Origin: Flavobacteriales bacterium
GTDB taxonomy: Bacteria > Bacteroidota > Bacteroidia > NS11-12g > UBA9320
NCBI GenBank assembly: GCA_020635455.1
Contig: JACJZT010000003.1
Coordinates: 62,001-126,000 of the forward strand
Reading direction: 5' to 3'
Length of the DNA stretch: 64,000 nucleotides
Of this stretch, positions 8,889 through 17,412 are shown piece after piece (position 1 is the stretch's first letter; each line of letters opens with the position of its first letter). The translations under genes were made by a program, and so were the position numbers. The notes beneath the pieces are model-generated. The model worked only from the letters and a program-made list of their open reading frames with translations, did not search any database and was not told where the DNA came from.

Positions 8889-9999
8889 AATTATGATTTT
8901 CAAATTTTTAAGAACAAAATCCATTTTATTTTTTACCTATATAGTGTCGACCGTCTGGTTTTTTAGTTGTGCTAAAAACGACGATAAGCCTGAGGGAATT
9001 ACGCAAGACAATACTCCCTACGAATTAAATACGGGTGGATTCCCTCCACCAAAAATCGCAGTAGACAACCAACTTACTATTGAAGGAGTTAAATTGGGGA
9101 GAATGTTATTTTATGAGAAAAAACTGTCGGGAGATGGTACTCAGGCATGTGCAAGTTGCCATATTCAGGAATTCGCTTTTACTGACACAGCCCGTTTTTC
9201 ATTGGGAATACGAGGCCATCGGGGTGGCAGACAAGCCATGTCGGTATTTAATATGGCATGGCATGAAAACGAATTTTTCTGGGACGGAAGAGCTCACCTT
9301 CTGAGAGATCAATCCCTGATGCCGATACAAGATAAACTTGAAATGGATGAAACCCTTGAAAATGTAATTGCCAAACTGAGTGCAAGTCAAATGTACAAGG
9401 ATCAATTTATTCGTGTTTTTGGAAGTGAAGAGATCACAAGCAGGAAAATGTCGCTTGCAATGGAACAATTTATGAATTCCATAATTTCCAACAAATCCAG
9501 ATTTGATGATTTTTTAAAGGATTCAACGGTTTTTACGAGTAGTGAAAAAAGAGGATTTAAATTGTTTACAACCGAATACAATCCTTTCTTCCCCGACCAG
9601 AGTGGGGCTGATTGTCAACACTGTCACAGCGGGTTTAATTTTGAAAACGACAAGTATATGAATAATGGTTTGGATGGAGATGGTGAATTTAAGGATGAAG
9701 GACGATTTAAAACTTCCGGCACACAAAACGACTTCGGTAAATTCAAGGTTACCAGTCTACGAAACATTGCAATAACCGCACCCTATATGCATGACGGCCG
9801 ATTTAAAACACTCGAAGAAGTGATCGAACATTACAACTCAGGAATTAAAGCATCCGCAACTCTGGACCCGTCACTCGAACAAACAAGGGCCAAAGGCTTG
9901 TTTTTAACGGATCAGGACAAAAAAGACCTTGTGGCATTTTTAAAAACATTAACGGATAAAGAACTCACTCATAATCCGGAATATTCATCCCCTTTTTAA
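8869..9999 (+). CDS. Di-heme cytochrome-c peroxidase / MbnH-MauG-like lipoprotein (second paralogue)
   Basis: 376 residues, lipoprotein with C34 (WFFSC). Haem motifs are C94-A-S-C97-H98 and C249-Q-H-C252-H253. The inter-haem FFW138DGR motif is intact, 40 residues after the first haem His, as in bacterial cytochrome-c peroxidases, and the C-terminal KVTSLRNIAITAPYMHDGR is canonical. The gene overlaps the first paralogue by 20 nt; a second ATG at 8893 would give a 5-nt gap and still keep the signal peptide. Could be a classic peroxidase or an MbnH-type Trp oxidase acting on the upstream MbnP-like protein. Confidence 0.9.
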   Translation: MKNTSRKIMIFKFLRTKSILFFTYIVSTVWFFSCAKNDDKPEGITQDNTPYELNTGGFPPPKIAVDNQLTIEGVKLGRMLFYEKKLSGDGTQACASCHIQEFAFTDTARFSLGIRGHRGGRQAMSVFNMAWHENEFFWDGRAHLLRDQSLMPIQDKLEMDETLENVIAKLSASQMYKDQFIRVFGSEEITSRKMSLAMEQFMNSIISNKSRFDDFLKDSTVFTSSEKRGFKLFTTEYNPFFPDQSGADCQHCHSGFNFENDKYMNNGLDGDGEFKDEGRFKTSGTQNDFGKFKVTSLRNIAITAPYMHDGRFKTLEEVIEHYNSGIKASATLDPSLEQTRAKGLFLTDQDKKDLVAFLKTLTDKELTHNPEYSSPF

Positions 10000-10279
10000 A
10001 GAATTACTGAATTAACATCCTTTCGAACCTGTGGAAGCAGAAGCTTATAATTCGAATTTATATAGGACGAATCAATATCTATGGAGTTTGTCTCTTAACC
10101 GTCTGCTTTTTATCTGTCCAAGGTGAGTAAAACCATCCGAAAACACCTTGATACGAATACATTAAGGGTATTATCAGTTAGGCTTTTTTCAAAAAAATCG
10201 TCTGTTTTAAAATAAATTCATATACTTTGTGATACGAATTGTCTTTGGGATGTGTCAATATTACAGGTTTGGAGAAAGT

Positions 10280-11461
10280 ATGAAAATAAAATCCGGCAAA
10301 AAAATTCTTCTACTGTCTCTTATCTTTTGTATGCTCTTTGTAGCCTGCAAAAAGGAGGATGCACAAACTTTGAACTCTTCTGATTTTGTTAGTTATGGAA
10401 ACAATGCAAATCTTGAACTAATTACACTTCTCCCTACTAGTGATGGTGGATTTATTGCAGGACTCAATTCTTATAAGAATGGGAATAAGGACATTCTTAT
10501 CCTCAAATACAGCTCAAACCTCGACCTCGAATGGCAAAGAGAACTTGGGACAGTTTTTAAGGAGGATCTTCAAAAAATAATTGTTACCAAAACGAATGAG
10601 ATTCTGGTTGCCGGTTTCAGTGAAGGGTTTATGCAAACCAATTTACCCGTAACACAACGCAAAAAAAACAATATTTACCTTATCCGTATGGATATGCAAG
10701 GAAAAATCTCCCGGGAAAACAGTTTGGACTTTGATCCTTCGAACCGACAGGATATACATGGGCTGGGAGATTTTTACATATCGGATGTTTTGGAAGAAAG
10801 TGATGCCGGTATCCTTGTTACAGGTTATTCATTGCTTAATGAATCTTTTGCAGGAGGGGGTTTTACAAGCTATTTCGGTTTTATGTTGAAAACGGATGAC
10901 GCAGGGAACTTTCAAAAGAGATTTCAATTTCCAAAAATGCCTGAGTCGATTACTGAAACCCAAGATGCTTATCTCATACATTTTTTTACTTTCTTTGACG
11001 AGGAAGCCGGGTATTTTAAAGTTCTTAAATCCAGGTCCGGTGGCACCTATAACCAACTGTTAGACACAACAATATTCCCTTTTTATAACAATCGCTTACC
11101 GGAGACCAACTACGCCAGATACAAATTGTTGCCTGATGCGGATCATATCTTGTATGATTATTGTTTTCCGGATCACATAAACCGCTATGAATATAACATA
11201 CCAAATGATCAAATTGAATATAAGCGTATATCTTTACCAGAAGGACCATACAACTCAGCCTTTCCCCTGGATGATCACAAGGTATTGTTCTCCAAAGCAT
11301 CAGGAGAGATCATGATCCTGAACTCCGGAAGCATCGAAGCGTTTGCCAAAACAAAATTCCCCATTACTAAAATTATTAGAACAAAGGGTGATTATTTTAT
11401 AGTTGCTTCAATCTCGGAACAGAAATTTAATGTCTATAAATTCAATGTTAAGGATCGCTAG
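10280..11461 (+). CDS. Hypothetical lipoprotein with beta-propeller-like repeats
   Basis: 393 residues from the ATG at 10280, which gives a clean lipobox (C23 in FVACKK); an upstream GTG/ATG would add an unlikely N-terminus. No named family recognised. The body has repeated strands of the form DGGFIAGLNSY...ILILKYSSNLDLEWQRELG and NEILVAGFSEG, typical of beta-propeller proteins. It is followed one base later by another lipoprotein of exactly the same length and similar N-terminal architecture. Role unknown; the 280-nt gap upstream suggests a unit separate from the peroxidases. Confidence 0.7.
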   Translation: MKIKSGKKILLLSLIFCMLFVACKKEDAQTLNSSDFVSYGNNANLELITLLPTSDGGFIAGLNSYKNGNKDILILKYSSNLDLEWQRELGTVFKEDLQKIIVTKTNEILVAGFSEGFMQTNLPVTQRKKNNIYLIRMDMQGKISRENSLDFDPSNRQDIHGLGDFYISDVLEESDAGILVTGYSLLNESFAGGGFTSYFGFMLKTDDAGNFQKRFQFPKMPESITETQDAYLIHFFTFFDEEAGYFKVLKSRSGGTYNQLLDTTIFPFYNNRLPETNYARYKLLPDADHILYDYCFPDHINRYEYNIPNDQIEYKRISLPEGPYNSAFPLDDHKVLFSKASGEIMILNSGSIEAFAKTKFPITKIIRTKGDYFIVASISEQKFNVYKFNVKDR

Positions 11462-11462
11462 A

Positions 11463-12644
11463 ATGAATAAAGTTTTTTATCTTATTTTATTGGGTTTAGC
11501 CCTTTTCACCTCATGTAAAAAGAATGACGGGAATTTGTCGGTCCTGTTCAATGGAAACCCGAATAATTTTGTTCTCAGGGACCTTCAGGCCGGACCGGAT
11601 GGTCATTTCTTCTGTCAGATGTTTAATTATAAGGATGGAACCAATCATATACTTGAGTATGACAGGAATTTTAACCTTTTTAAACACATCAAGCTCAGTA
11701 AACTCAGCCAACCTGATTTTATTGAAGGCAACTTCCTGTTAAAATATCGAATGAACAAAGGTTGGTATGTGGTTAATTCCTATAACCTTGGTTTCGATAG
11801 TTCCAGACTTATTCTTTTCGCCACAGATGAAGATTTTAACATACTTCGTAAAAAAACCGTTTACAGCAGTATAAGGCGAGGTCCGTTGGCTTATGACCTT
11901 GAAGTTTTGGAAAATGATCATCTTTTGCTCAGTTGGGAAACCGTATTTTTATACAGGAATGAGTCGTTTACGTATATTTCTGAATTTGACCCTGACTTTA
12001 ATTTTGTGCATCATCTCGAGTGTGATAAAGATCTTCAAAAGACACAGGGCTATGTTTCTTCGGATAATCCCAGATTGACCGTAAAGGATGACGGCTCAAT
12101 ATTTTACTGTTTCAGGGCCTGGTTAACGGATACAGGCACCTTGGTAGCGGGTAAACTTGATGCCAACCGGGATAAGGAATTTGAAAAGGTGCTGAAGATC
12201 GGATCAAATTCAAGGCCCGTTAGCCTGATACCCTTTAAGCAAAAGATCTTATTGGGAGCTACGGAAGGTTATGCTGAAAAACCCTTTTTTATTTCGCTTA
12301 ATAAGGAGGACGGAAGCTATTTTATGCCGGGAATTTTTGAAGAAAACCTAAACATCAATTCTGCATTTGAGATTCCTAATGTCTTGAATAAAATTGATGA
12401 AAATCATGCCGGGATTCTTCTTAAGGATCTTGGTACCAATGGGCTTGTCTATCGCAAATACAATGAAGAATCTGTACTGCAACAACAGTTTAAAATCGAT
12501 CTTCCTCCGGATGCAATCCTATATGGCTTCAGACAGATCAACATCCATAACGATTTACTTGTTGCCTGCAGTTACGAATACAAGAATAAACTTTATCTTA
12601 GTTTCAGGTGGCTTGATGAAAGTGGGAAAGTGATACTTGACTAA
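11463..12644 (+). CDS. Hypothetical lipoprotein, diverged tandem paralogue of the upstream gene
   Basis: 393 residues from the ATG at 11463, one base after the previous stop; lipobox C18 (LFTSCKK). Like its neighbour it has DG-turn strands (GPDGHFFCQMFNYKDG, HILEYDRNFNLF, NDHLLLSWE) that suggest a beta-propeller. Identity with the neighbour is low, but length, signal, and the order of the first strands match. The stop overlaps the convergent gene by 4 nt. Function unknown. Confidence 0.7.
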   Translation: MNKVFYLILLGLALFTSCKKNDGNLSVLFNGNPNNFVLRDLQAGPDGHFFCQMFNYKDGTNHILEYDRNFNLFKHIKLSKLSQPDFIEGNFLLKYRMNKGWYVVNSYNLGFDSSRLILFATDEDFNILRKKTVYSSIRRGPLAYDLEVLENDHLLLSWETVFLYRNESFTYISEFDPDFNFVHHLECDKDLQKTQGYVSSDNPRLTVKDDGSIFYCFRAWLTDTGTLVAGKLDANRDKEFEKVLKIGSNSRPVSLIPFKQKILLGATEGYAEKPFFISLNKEDGSYFMPGIFEENLNINSAFEIPNVLNKIDENHAGILLKDLGTNGLVYRKYNEESVLQQQFKIDLPPDAILYGFRQINIHNDLLVACSYEYKNKLYLSFRWLDESGKVILD

Positions 12645-13075
12645 TTTCTTTCTTTGATCACACCCTTCATCTTTTCAGTCATGTAAGTGGTGTATTTCAT
12701 TTGTGCGTCGGTCCATGCTTTTGAACATTCCGGATCTATATACAACTCCTTATGTTCATTAATGCTTTTTCCCAATTGCTCAAGATCCTTTCGGATGTCT
12801 TCTTTCTTTTTTTCATTGGCTTCGGTATATCCGTTCTTTTTAACGTCTTCCGACAATTCTATTAATTCATCTAAACTTGCAATGTATTTTTTAAGATCTT
12901 CACCGCATTTACCTCCGGTAGACTTCACTTCAGGTTTTTCCTCTGCCTGTGGCCCGGCTGTTGTTTCGTAACTTGCCGCTGAATCTTCTTTTGTGGCTTC
13001 TTCAGAGTTTGTTTTGCTCCCACAGGACCAAATTAATAATGAGAATGTAAAGGTGTAAAAAAGTACTTTTTTCAT
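12641..13075 (-). CDS. Hypothetical small lipoprotein
   Basis: 144 residues: signal peptide with lipobox C18 (LIWSCGS), an acidic Ser/Glu/Ala linker, then a predominantly helical domain with two cysteines (KCGEDLKKYIASLDELIEL and DPECSKAW) that could form a disulphide in the periplasm. Not recognised as a named family. Convergent with the preceding lipoprotein, sharing a CTAA stop overlap. Confidence 0.65.
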   Translation of the reverse strand: MKKVLFYTFTFSLLIWSCGSKTNSEEATKEDSAASYETTAGPQAEEKPEVKSTGGKCGEDLKKYIASLDELIELSEDVKKNGYTEANEKKKEDIRKDLEQLGKSINEHKELYIDPECSKAWTDAQMKYTTYMTEKMKGVIKERN

Positions 13076-13244
13076 GTTATCAATTTTTTTAAGTAAAAAT
13101 ATTATTGCACAAAATAATTGCTTTCATGCAATTATCAATGCTTAACACGGATTTTGTTAAAAATCTGATGACCTAAAAAAGACATACTAATTTATACTTA
13201 CAGCATAATAATATTAATTTGCACATTCTTAAAACAAATATACT

Positions 13245-13766
13245 ATGCTTAAAAAGATCTCCGGAATGATTGTAACGTTGCTCATTGCACTGTGTGCAAA
13301 CGCCCAAACATTGAGTTCATCGGTAGTAAGTACAGGCGGCGCTTCTACAGCAAGCTCGGCAGGGTATCTTACCTACACCATCGGCGAAACCGTTCCAACA
13401 ACTTTTACTTCTGGAACATCCCTATTGACCAGTGGGTTTCAACAGGGTCATACAAGTTCTGACCCTTTGGAGATCGTTGAATTAAGCCGTCAGGTGCAGA
13501 TAAAACTTTTTCCAAATCCGGCGAAGTCTTTCATTGAGATCAACGTTGAGTCAGCCGACTATAAATTTTTTAACATTACCATTTTCAATTCTCTGGGAGA
13601 AAAGATCCTTTGCCTTAATGACACTGAACCATCAGGCTTAGACCAAAACACACGTATAGATCTCGAGGGTTTTGAGTCGGGTTTGTATTTTGCAAACGTA
13701 ACCTTTAAGAACAACCTGACAGAGAACGGTCAAACAACCACCCGCAAATTTTTTATTCGTCCATAA
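13245..13766 (+). CDS. Small secreted protein with T9SS type A sorting domain
   Basis: 173 residues: signal peptide ~1-20 (CANAQ), a short Ser/Thr/Gly-rich passenger (~21-75), then a T9SS C-terminal domain (~80-173) with KLFPNPAKSFIEINVES, FNSLGEKI and FESGLYFANVTF. The passenger is very short, with SAGYLTYTIGE and LLTSGFQQGH, a form common in Bacteroidota surface proteins of unknown role. It is followed 19 nt later by the collagen-like protein and is probably co-transcribed with it. Confidence 0.85.
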   Translation: MLKKISGMIVTLLIALCANAQTLSSSVVSTGGASTASSAGYLTYTIGETVPTTFTSGTSLLTSGFQQGHTSSDPLEIVELSRQVQIKLFPNPAKSFIEINVESADYKFFNITIFNSLGEKILCLNDTEPSGLDQNTRIDLEGFESGLYFANVTFKNNLTENGQTTTRKFFIRP

Positions 13767-13785
13767 ACATATTTAAACAAACTAT

Positions 13786-15009
13786 ATGAAATCAATCATT
13801 CTACGTAAACTATTTTTATTTTTCAGTATCGCTGTTAGCTTGAGCGCCTTCAGTCAGGTACCGGAAAAGATCAATTATCAGGCTGTTGCAAGAGATGCAA
13901 ACGGAACGATCATTGCTTCAAAAAGCATTTCTGTAAGGTTTTCAATTCACGATAACGGTGCCTCAGGGCCGGTAGTGTACAGTGAAACACAAAAAGTTGT
14001 TACCAATGCATTGGGAGTTTTTTCCGTTGCTATCGGAGGAGGAACTATTGTAAGTGGGTCTATGTCAACCATAAATTGGGGTTTAAACGACAAATTCCTT
14101 CAGGTAGAATTTGATCCAAATGGCGGAAATTCCTATTCCGATATGGGTTCCACTCAACTTTTGTCGGTTCCCTTCGCATTGTATTCTGCCAACGGAAAAC
14201 CTGGTCCGGAAGGACCTGCCGGACCGGCAGGAGCCACAGGACCCGCAGGACCTGCAGGACCTAAAGGAGATCCGGGAAATGACGGAAAAGACGGGATTAA
14301 CGGTTTGAATGGAAAAGACGGTAAAGACGGAATTGATGGTAAAGACGGAAAAGATGGTGCATCAAGTCTTAAAGGTGGCACCACAAATACATTGATCAAG
14401 TTCCAGGACGATTCTACAGGTGTTAATTCTATGATCACGGATAATGGCCAAACTGTTGGTATCAATCAGGGAACCATGGATCCCAATGCCAAACTCGACA
14501 TAAATGGAAGAATTAAGATCAGAGGGGGTTCACCAGGCAAAGGAAAAGTTTTGACCTCTGATTCTCTTGGTCTTGCTTCATGGCAGGATGGTGCCGGCGG
14601 GTCAAAGGTTGGTTTCTCTGCCAAATTCAGTTCAGGTTTTAACATACCTTCCGGTGGTGCATATTATATGAATTATGGTACTGAAGACTTCGACCACGGA
14701 AATAATTTTGCAGATACTGCATTTACCGCTCCTGCCGATGGTGTTTATCACTTTGATGTTCTTGCAACCTGGTATCAGTTTAGCACTGCTACTGGTTATA
14801 ATTACATTAACTTAAGGGTTAATGGCGCAACTTATACCATCAATTACCAGCCAAACTTAAGTACATTGGTGGTAACCAATGAAGTATCGGCAAATATTGA
14901 ACTTAAAAAAGGAGATACTGTAACTTGTACCATTTATCAAAACAGCGGCGCAACACAGGTACTCAACTTTACAAGTAGCAATCGCTTTTCGGGTTATCGG
15001 GTTTACTAA
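13786..15009 (+). CDS. Secreted collagen-like protein with C-terminal C1q-like head
   Basis: 407 residues: signal peptide 1-23 (SAFSQ), an N-terminal beta domain (~25-135, INYQAVARDANG), a collagen-like Gly-X-Y tract of 19 triplets (G137-S193), a linker, and a C-terminal domain (~272-407). The tract has a GPA/GPE-rich first half and a GKD-rich second half; charged GKD triplets replace hydroxyproline in stabilising bacterial triple helices. The C-terminal domain has C1q/TNF-like marks: FTAPADGVYHFDV, LKKGDTVTC and RFSGYRVY. A trimeric stalk-and-head adhesin is inferred. No T9SS domain was seen, so its surface route is unclear. Confidence 0.85.
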   Translation: MKSIILRKLFLFFSIAVSLSAFSQVPEKINYQAVARDANGTIIASKSISVRFSIHDNGASGPVVYSETQKVVTNALGVFSVAIGGGTIVSGSMSTINWGLNDKFLQVEFDPNGGNSYSDMGSTQLLSVPFALYSANGKPGPEGPAGPAGATGPAGPAGPKGDPGNDGKDGINGLNGKDGKDGIDGKDGKDGASSLKGGTTNTLIKFQDDSTGVNSMITDNGQTVGINQGTMDPNAKLDINGRIKIRGGSPGKGKVLTSDSLGLASWQDGAGGSKVGFSAKFSSGFNIPSGGAYYMNYGTEDFDHGNNFADTAFTAPADGVYHFDVLATWYQFSTATGYNYINLRVNGATYTINYQPNLSTLVVTNEVSANIELKKGDTVTCTIYQNSGATQVLNFTSSNRFSGYRVY

Positions 15010-15021
15010 TATTTTTATAAT

Positions 15022-15450
15022 CTAATCAAAAGGAGGGTTATTCTTAGGAATGCCCTCTTTTTTTATTTCCTTAGAGATCATTATGCTTTCAAAGATGTAG
15101 GATTTGACGAGGTCCGTATCAATTTCAGCATGATCAACAAAATCCTTATAATAAACCTGCTTTCGGTTGCCCTTATCAAGATAATTGATCTCATCGGTTA
15201 ACAGATACCCAAGAGTAAAGCCCAACCGAACTCCTTCATAGCTTTTTTTTGCACCCCATAATACAGAAGCAGGCCAAATAAAAAACAGTCTTGAGTACAA
15301 ATGATAAAAAGGCACGTTATAAGAAAGTTTTTCCTTGATCTGTGGTTCACAATCAAAAATCATATTCCTCAATATTTCTGTGATCAGCCTTTCGTCTTCC
15401 GGCAAAAAATCCAGAAATTCTTCAAGCGTGTTGAACTTTACATTTTGCAT
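15022..15450 (-). CDS. DUF1801 (YdhG-like) domain protein
   Basis: 142 residues spanning one DUF1801 domain: an N-terminal helix (LEEFLDFLPEDERLI), then IKEKLSYNVPFYHLYSRLFFIWP, and a Lys-rich charged tail. Small cytosolic alpha-beta proteins of this kind have no defined biochemical role. Separated by 10 nt from the MBL-fold gene on the same strand, so probably last in that operon. Its final codons overlap the terminator of the convergent collagen-like gene. Confidence 0.8.
   Translation of the reverse strand: MQNVKFNTLEEFLDFLPEDERLITEILRNMIFDCEPQIKEKLSYNVPFYHLYSRLFFIWPASVLWGAKKSYEGVRLGFTLGYLLTDEINYLDKGNRKQVYYKDFVDHAEIDTDLVKSYIFESIMISKEIKKEGIPKNNPPFD
15028..15064 (+). terminator. Terminator after the collagen-like gene
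   Basis: A GGAGGG...CCCTC stem with a 15-nt loop and a T7 run lies 19 nt after the stop. It sits inside the last codons of the convergent DUF1801 gene, so that gene's 3' end doubles as the terminator. Confidence 0.6.
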
Positions 15451-15460
15451 TAATGATGCA

Positions 15461-16501
15461 TTAAAACTCTTCCCACCAGTTTTTTAGTTCATACCTTTCC
15501 ATGATATCCAATAATGATCCCGGCGATGGCACTCTGCTGATCGCATTTCTTTTTTGGCATTCTTCAATAAACCTTTGCACAGGATCAGTCCACGAATGCT
15601 GGGCTAATGCAAAACCGGCCCAATGAACGGGGACCATTACTTTTGCTCCTGCCTCCAATCCTGCCATTACGGATTCTTCCGGAAACATATGGATCTGATG
15701 CCAGTATTTATTGTATTGTCCGCATTCCATAAATGCCAAATCGAATGTGCTGAACTTCTTCCCAATATCTTTGAAATGTGCACCATATCCACCGTCTCCG
15801 CTAAACCAGATCTGTGTTGATCCCGAACGAATGACCCAACCACCCCAAAGCGATTTGGAATGATCGCCTATTCCTCGTCCCGAGAAATGGCGTGTGGGAG
15901 TGAAAAAGATCTTTATAGTATCGAGCTCCATAGAGTCCCACCACGAAAACTCATGTACCCTGTTCCCCTCCACACCCCACTTTTCAAGATGTCGTTTTAC
16001 ACCTAGTGCAACATAGAAATTCTTCACCTTTGACCTTAATTTTTGAATACTATCGTAATCCAAATGGTCGTAATGATCGTGTGTTAAAAGTACCGCATCA
16101 ATCTCCGGCCACTCATCAACGATGTTCAGGGTTTGTGAACTAAAACGTCTTACAGCAAAGGGTGAAATGGGTGCTGCATTGCTTCCCATCATTGGATCTA
16201 TCAAAATCGTTTTACCACCTAAGCGCAGCAAAACAACCGAATGACCATACCAGATGTATTTAACAGAATTGGATGCTGTAAGAAATTTTGCCATGTCAAA
16301 CGTTTCAACAGGGATAGGTTTAGAGGGTGTTCTTTTTTCTTTTTCAAAAAACTGTTTGTACAAAATTTTAGGAAGCGTATAAAAATTCACCTCCATACGT
16401 GTGGTTTCGAGATTTACAAATCGTTTACCATTCCATTGTTTATTGGTCGAGAACTTTAAACGCTCAGCCCTATTGGGTCTCGCTCCGAATTGCTTATTCA
16501 T
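15461..16501 (-). CDS. MBL-fold metallo-hydrolase (NAPE-PLD / UlaG-like)
   Basis: 346 residues with the metallo-beta-lactamase zinc motif T-H141-D-H143-Y-D145-H146 and the later IWFSGDGGYG and VPVHWAGFALA segments. The order and length fit the bacterial family related to N-acyl-phosphatidylethanolamine phospholipase D. In those proteins a di-zinc centre hydrolyses phosphodiesters; the actual substrate is not known. It overlaps the upstream oxidoreductase gene by 8 nt, pointing to a coupled operon. Confidence 0.88.
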   Translation of the reverse strand: MNKQFGARPNRAERLKFSTNKQWNGKRFVNLETTRMEVNFYTLPKILYKQFFEKEKRTPSKPIPVETFDMAKFLTASNSVKYIWYGHSVVLLRLGGKTILIDPMMGSNAAPISPFAVRRFSSQTLNIVDEWPEIDAVLLTHDHYDHLDYDSIQKLRSKVKNFYVALGVKRHLEKWGVEGNRVHEFSWWDSMELDTIKIFFTPTRHFSGRGIGDHSKSLWGGWVIRSGSTQIWFSGDGGYGAHFKDIGKKFSTFDLAFMECGQYNKYWHQIHMFPEESVMAGLEAGAKVMVPVHWAGFALAQHSWTDPVQRFIEECQKRNAISRVPSPGSLLDIMERYELKNWWEEF

Positions 16502-17153
16502 TGGATAGTTTTAACAAGTCCTTGTTTGTAACGATTTCCCGGCCGTATCCTTTAATCCCCACATTGAACATCGCCTTTGCAAGAACATCTGAAGGTACAC
16601 TGTACGAGGTGCCAAGCAGTTTTATCAATGGGTAAAGCCTTCTTGTGAGCTTATAGGATAAATTGGGTTCTTTTCTTGGAACAACAGGGTAAATATACGC
16701 AGGTCTGAAAGTGTAAAAAGATCCCAATTCCAGGTCTTTCAGTCCGTTTTCGGCCATTCCCTTGTCCAGAGCAAACATCATACGACTTTTACCTGTGCGG
16801 TCAGCACCGGCTCCACTTAACAAACAAAAGCGAAGTTCAGGATTTAACAATTTTAATTTCTTTGCAAGTGCAAGTGGATAATCTACCGTCACCTTTCTGA
16901 AAACTTCTCTTGAAACCATTCCTGTGTATACACCCATACAAAAATAGACCGTATCAACTTTTAACAGATCGTCGCCAATGTCCTCATAATTTTCGAAGTC
17001 AGAATGGACTATTTCTTTCAGTTTCCCGTTTTTTATCGGGCCGGGACTTCTTACCAAACTTATAACTTCACTTACTTCATCACTTTGAATACAAAGTTTA
17101 AGGATCTCACCACCGATCATACCGCTTGCACCGGTAATTAGTACTTTTTTCAA
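16494..17153 (-). CDS. NAD(P)-binding oxidoreductase, SDR/NmrA-like (HTATIP2 type)
   Basis: 219-residue Rossmann-fold protein with the nucleotide-binding loop ITGASGMIGGEIL at residues 5-17, followed by HSDFENYED and the CLLSGAGADRTGKSRMMF segment, with a YTFRPAYIYP stretch late. It resembles atypical short-chain dehydrogenases of the NmrA/HTATIP2 group. The start codon is TTG at 17153, 18 nt after a -7 box. First gene of a leftward operon with the MBL hydrolase and DUF1801 gene. Substrate unknown. Confidence 0.82.
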   Translation of the reverse strand: MKKVLITGASGMIGGEILKLCIQSDEVSEVISLVRSPGPIKNGKLKEIVHSDFENYEDIGDDLLKVDTVYFCMGVYTGMVSREVFRKVTVDYPLALAKKLKLLNPELRFCLLSGAGADRTGKSRMMFALDKGMAENGLKDLELGSFYTFRPAYIYPVVPRKEPNLSYKLTRRLYPLIKLLGTSYSVPSDVLAKAMFNVGIKGYGREIVTNKDLLKLSNE

Positions 17154-17171
17154 AATTTAAAACTTATACCC

Positions 17172-17179
17172 CAAAGTTA
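17172..17179 (-). promoter_or_regulatory. -7 promoter box of the oxidoreductase-MBL operon
   Basis: TAACTTTG on the minus strand, 18 nt upstream of the TTG start of the oxidoreductase gene. Confidence 0.55.
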
Positions 17180-17311
17180 ATAAGAAATTCCATCTTCGCT
17201 TCCGGGTAATGGTCAATGTGCCTCTTTTTTCAGACCAAAGCCTTATGTTCATTCAAAAAGTCCATTTTATCTTCCAAGATTCTTAAAATTCCGATAAAAT
17301 TTCAACTTTTG

Positions 17312-17343
17312 TTGCATATAGTCCTATTTAACCAATAATTTTG
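17312..17343 (+). promoter_or_regulatory. Promoter of the RND efflux operon
   Basis: A -7 box TAATTTTG at 17336-17343 has a -33 TTG at 17312-17314, spaced 21 nt, which fits the Bacteroidota consensus. Its position rules out the TTG at 17341 as a start codon and favours the ATG at 17413. Confidence 0.7.
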
Positions 17344-17412
17344 CAGTCTCAAATGAAAAGGTACGACACCTTGTTTGCTGCGATCCGAAAATTGCAATGC
17401 AGTGACTTCAAA

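Noticed and set aside
10229..10280. Upstream extension of the first 393-residue lipoprotein
   Set aside because: The lipoprotein signal begins at ATG 10280; the extra 17 residues would precede it without purpose.
14200..14370. Short tandem repeats suspected as CRISPR or VNTR
   Set aside because: The periodicity is the 9-nt Gly-X-Y codon pattern of a coding region; no CRISPR repeats or spacers.
14154..14465. 103-codon minus-strand Pro/Gly-rich frame
   Set aside because: Antisense shadow of the collagen-like Gly-X-Y tract.
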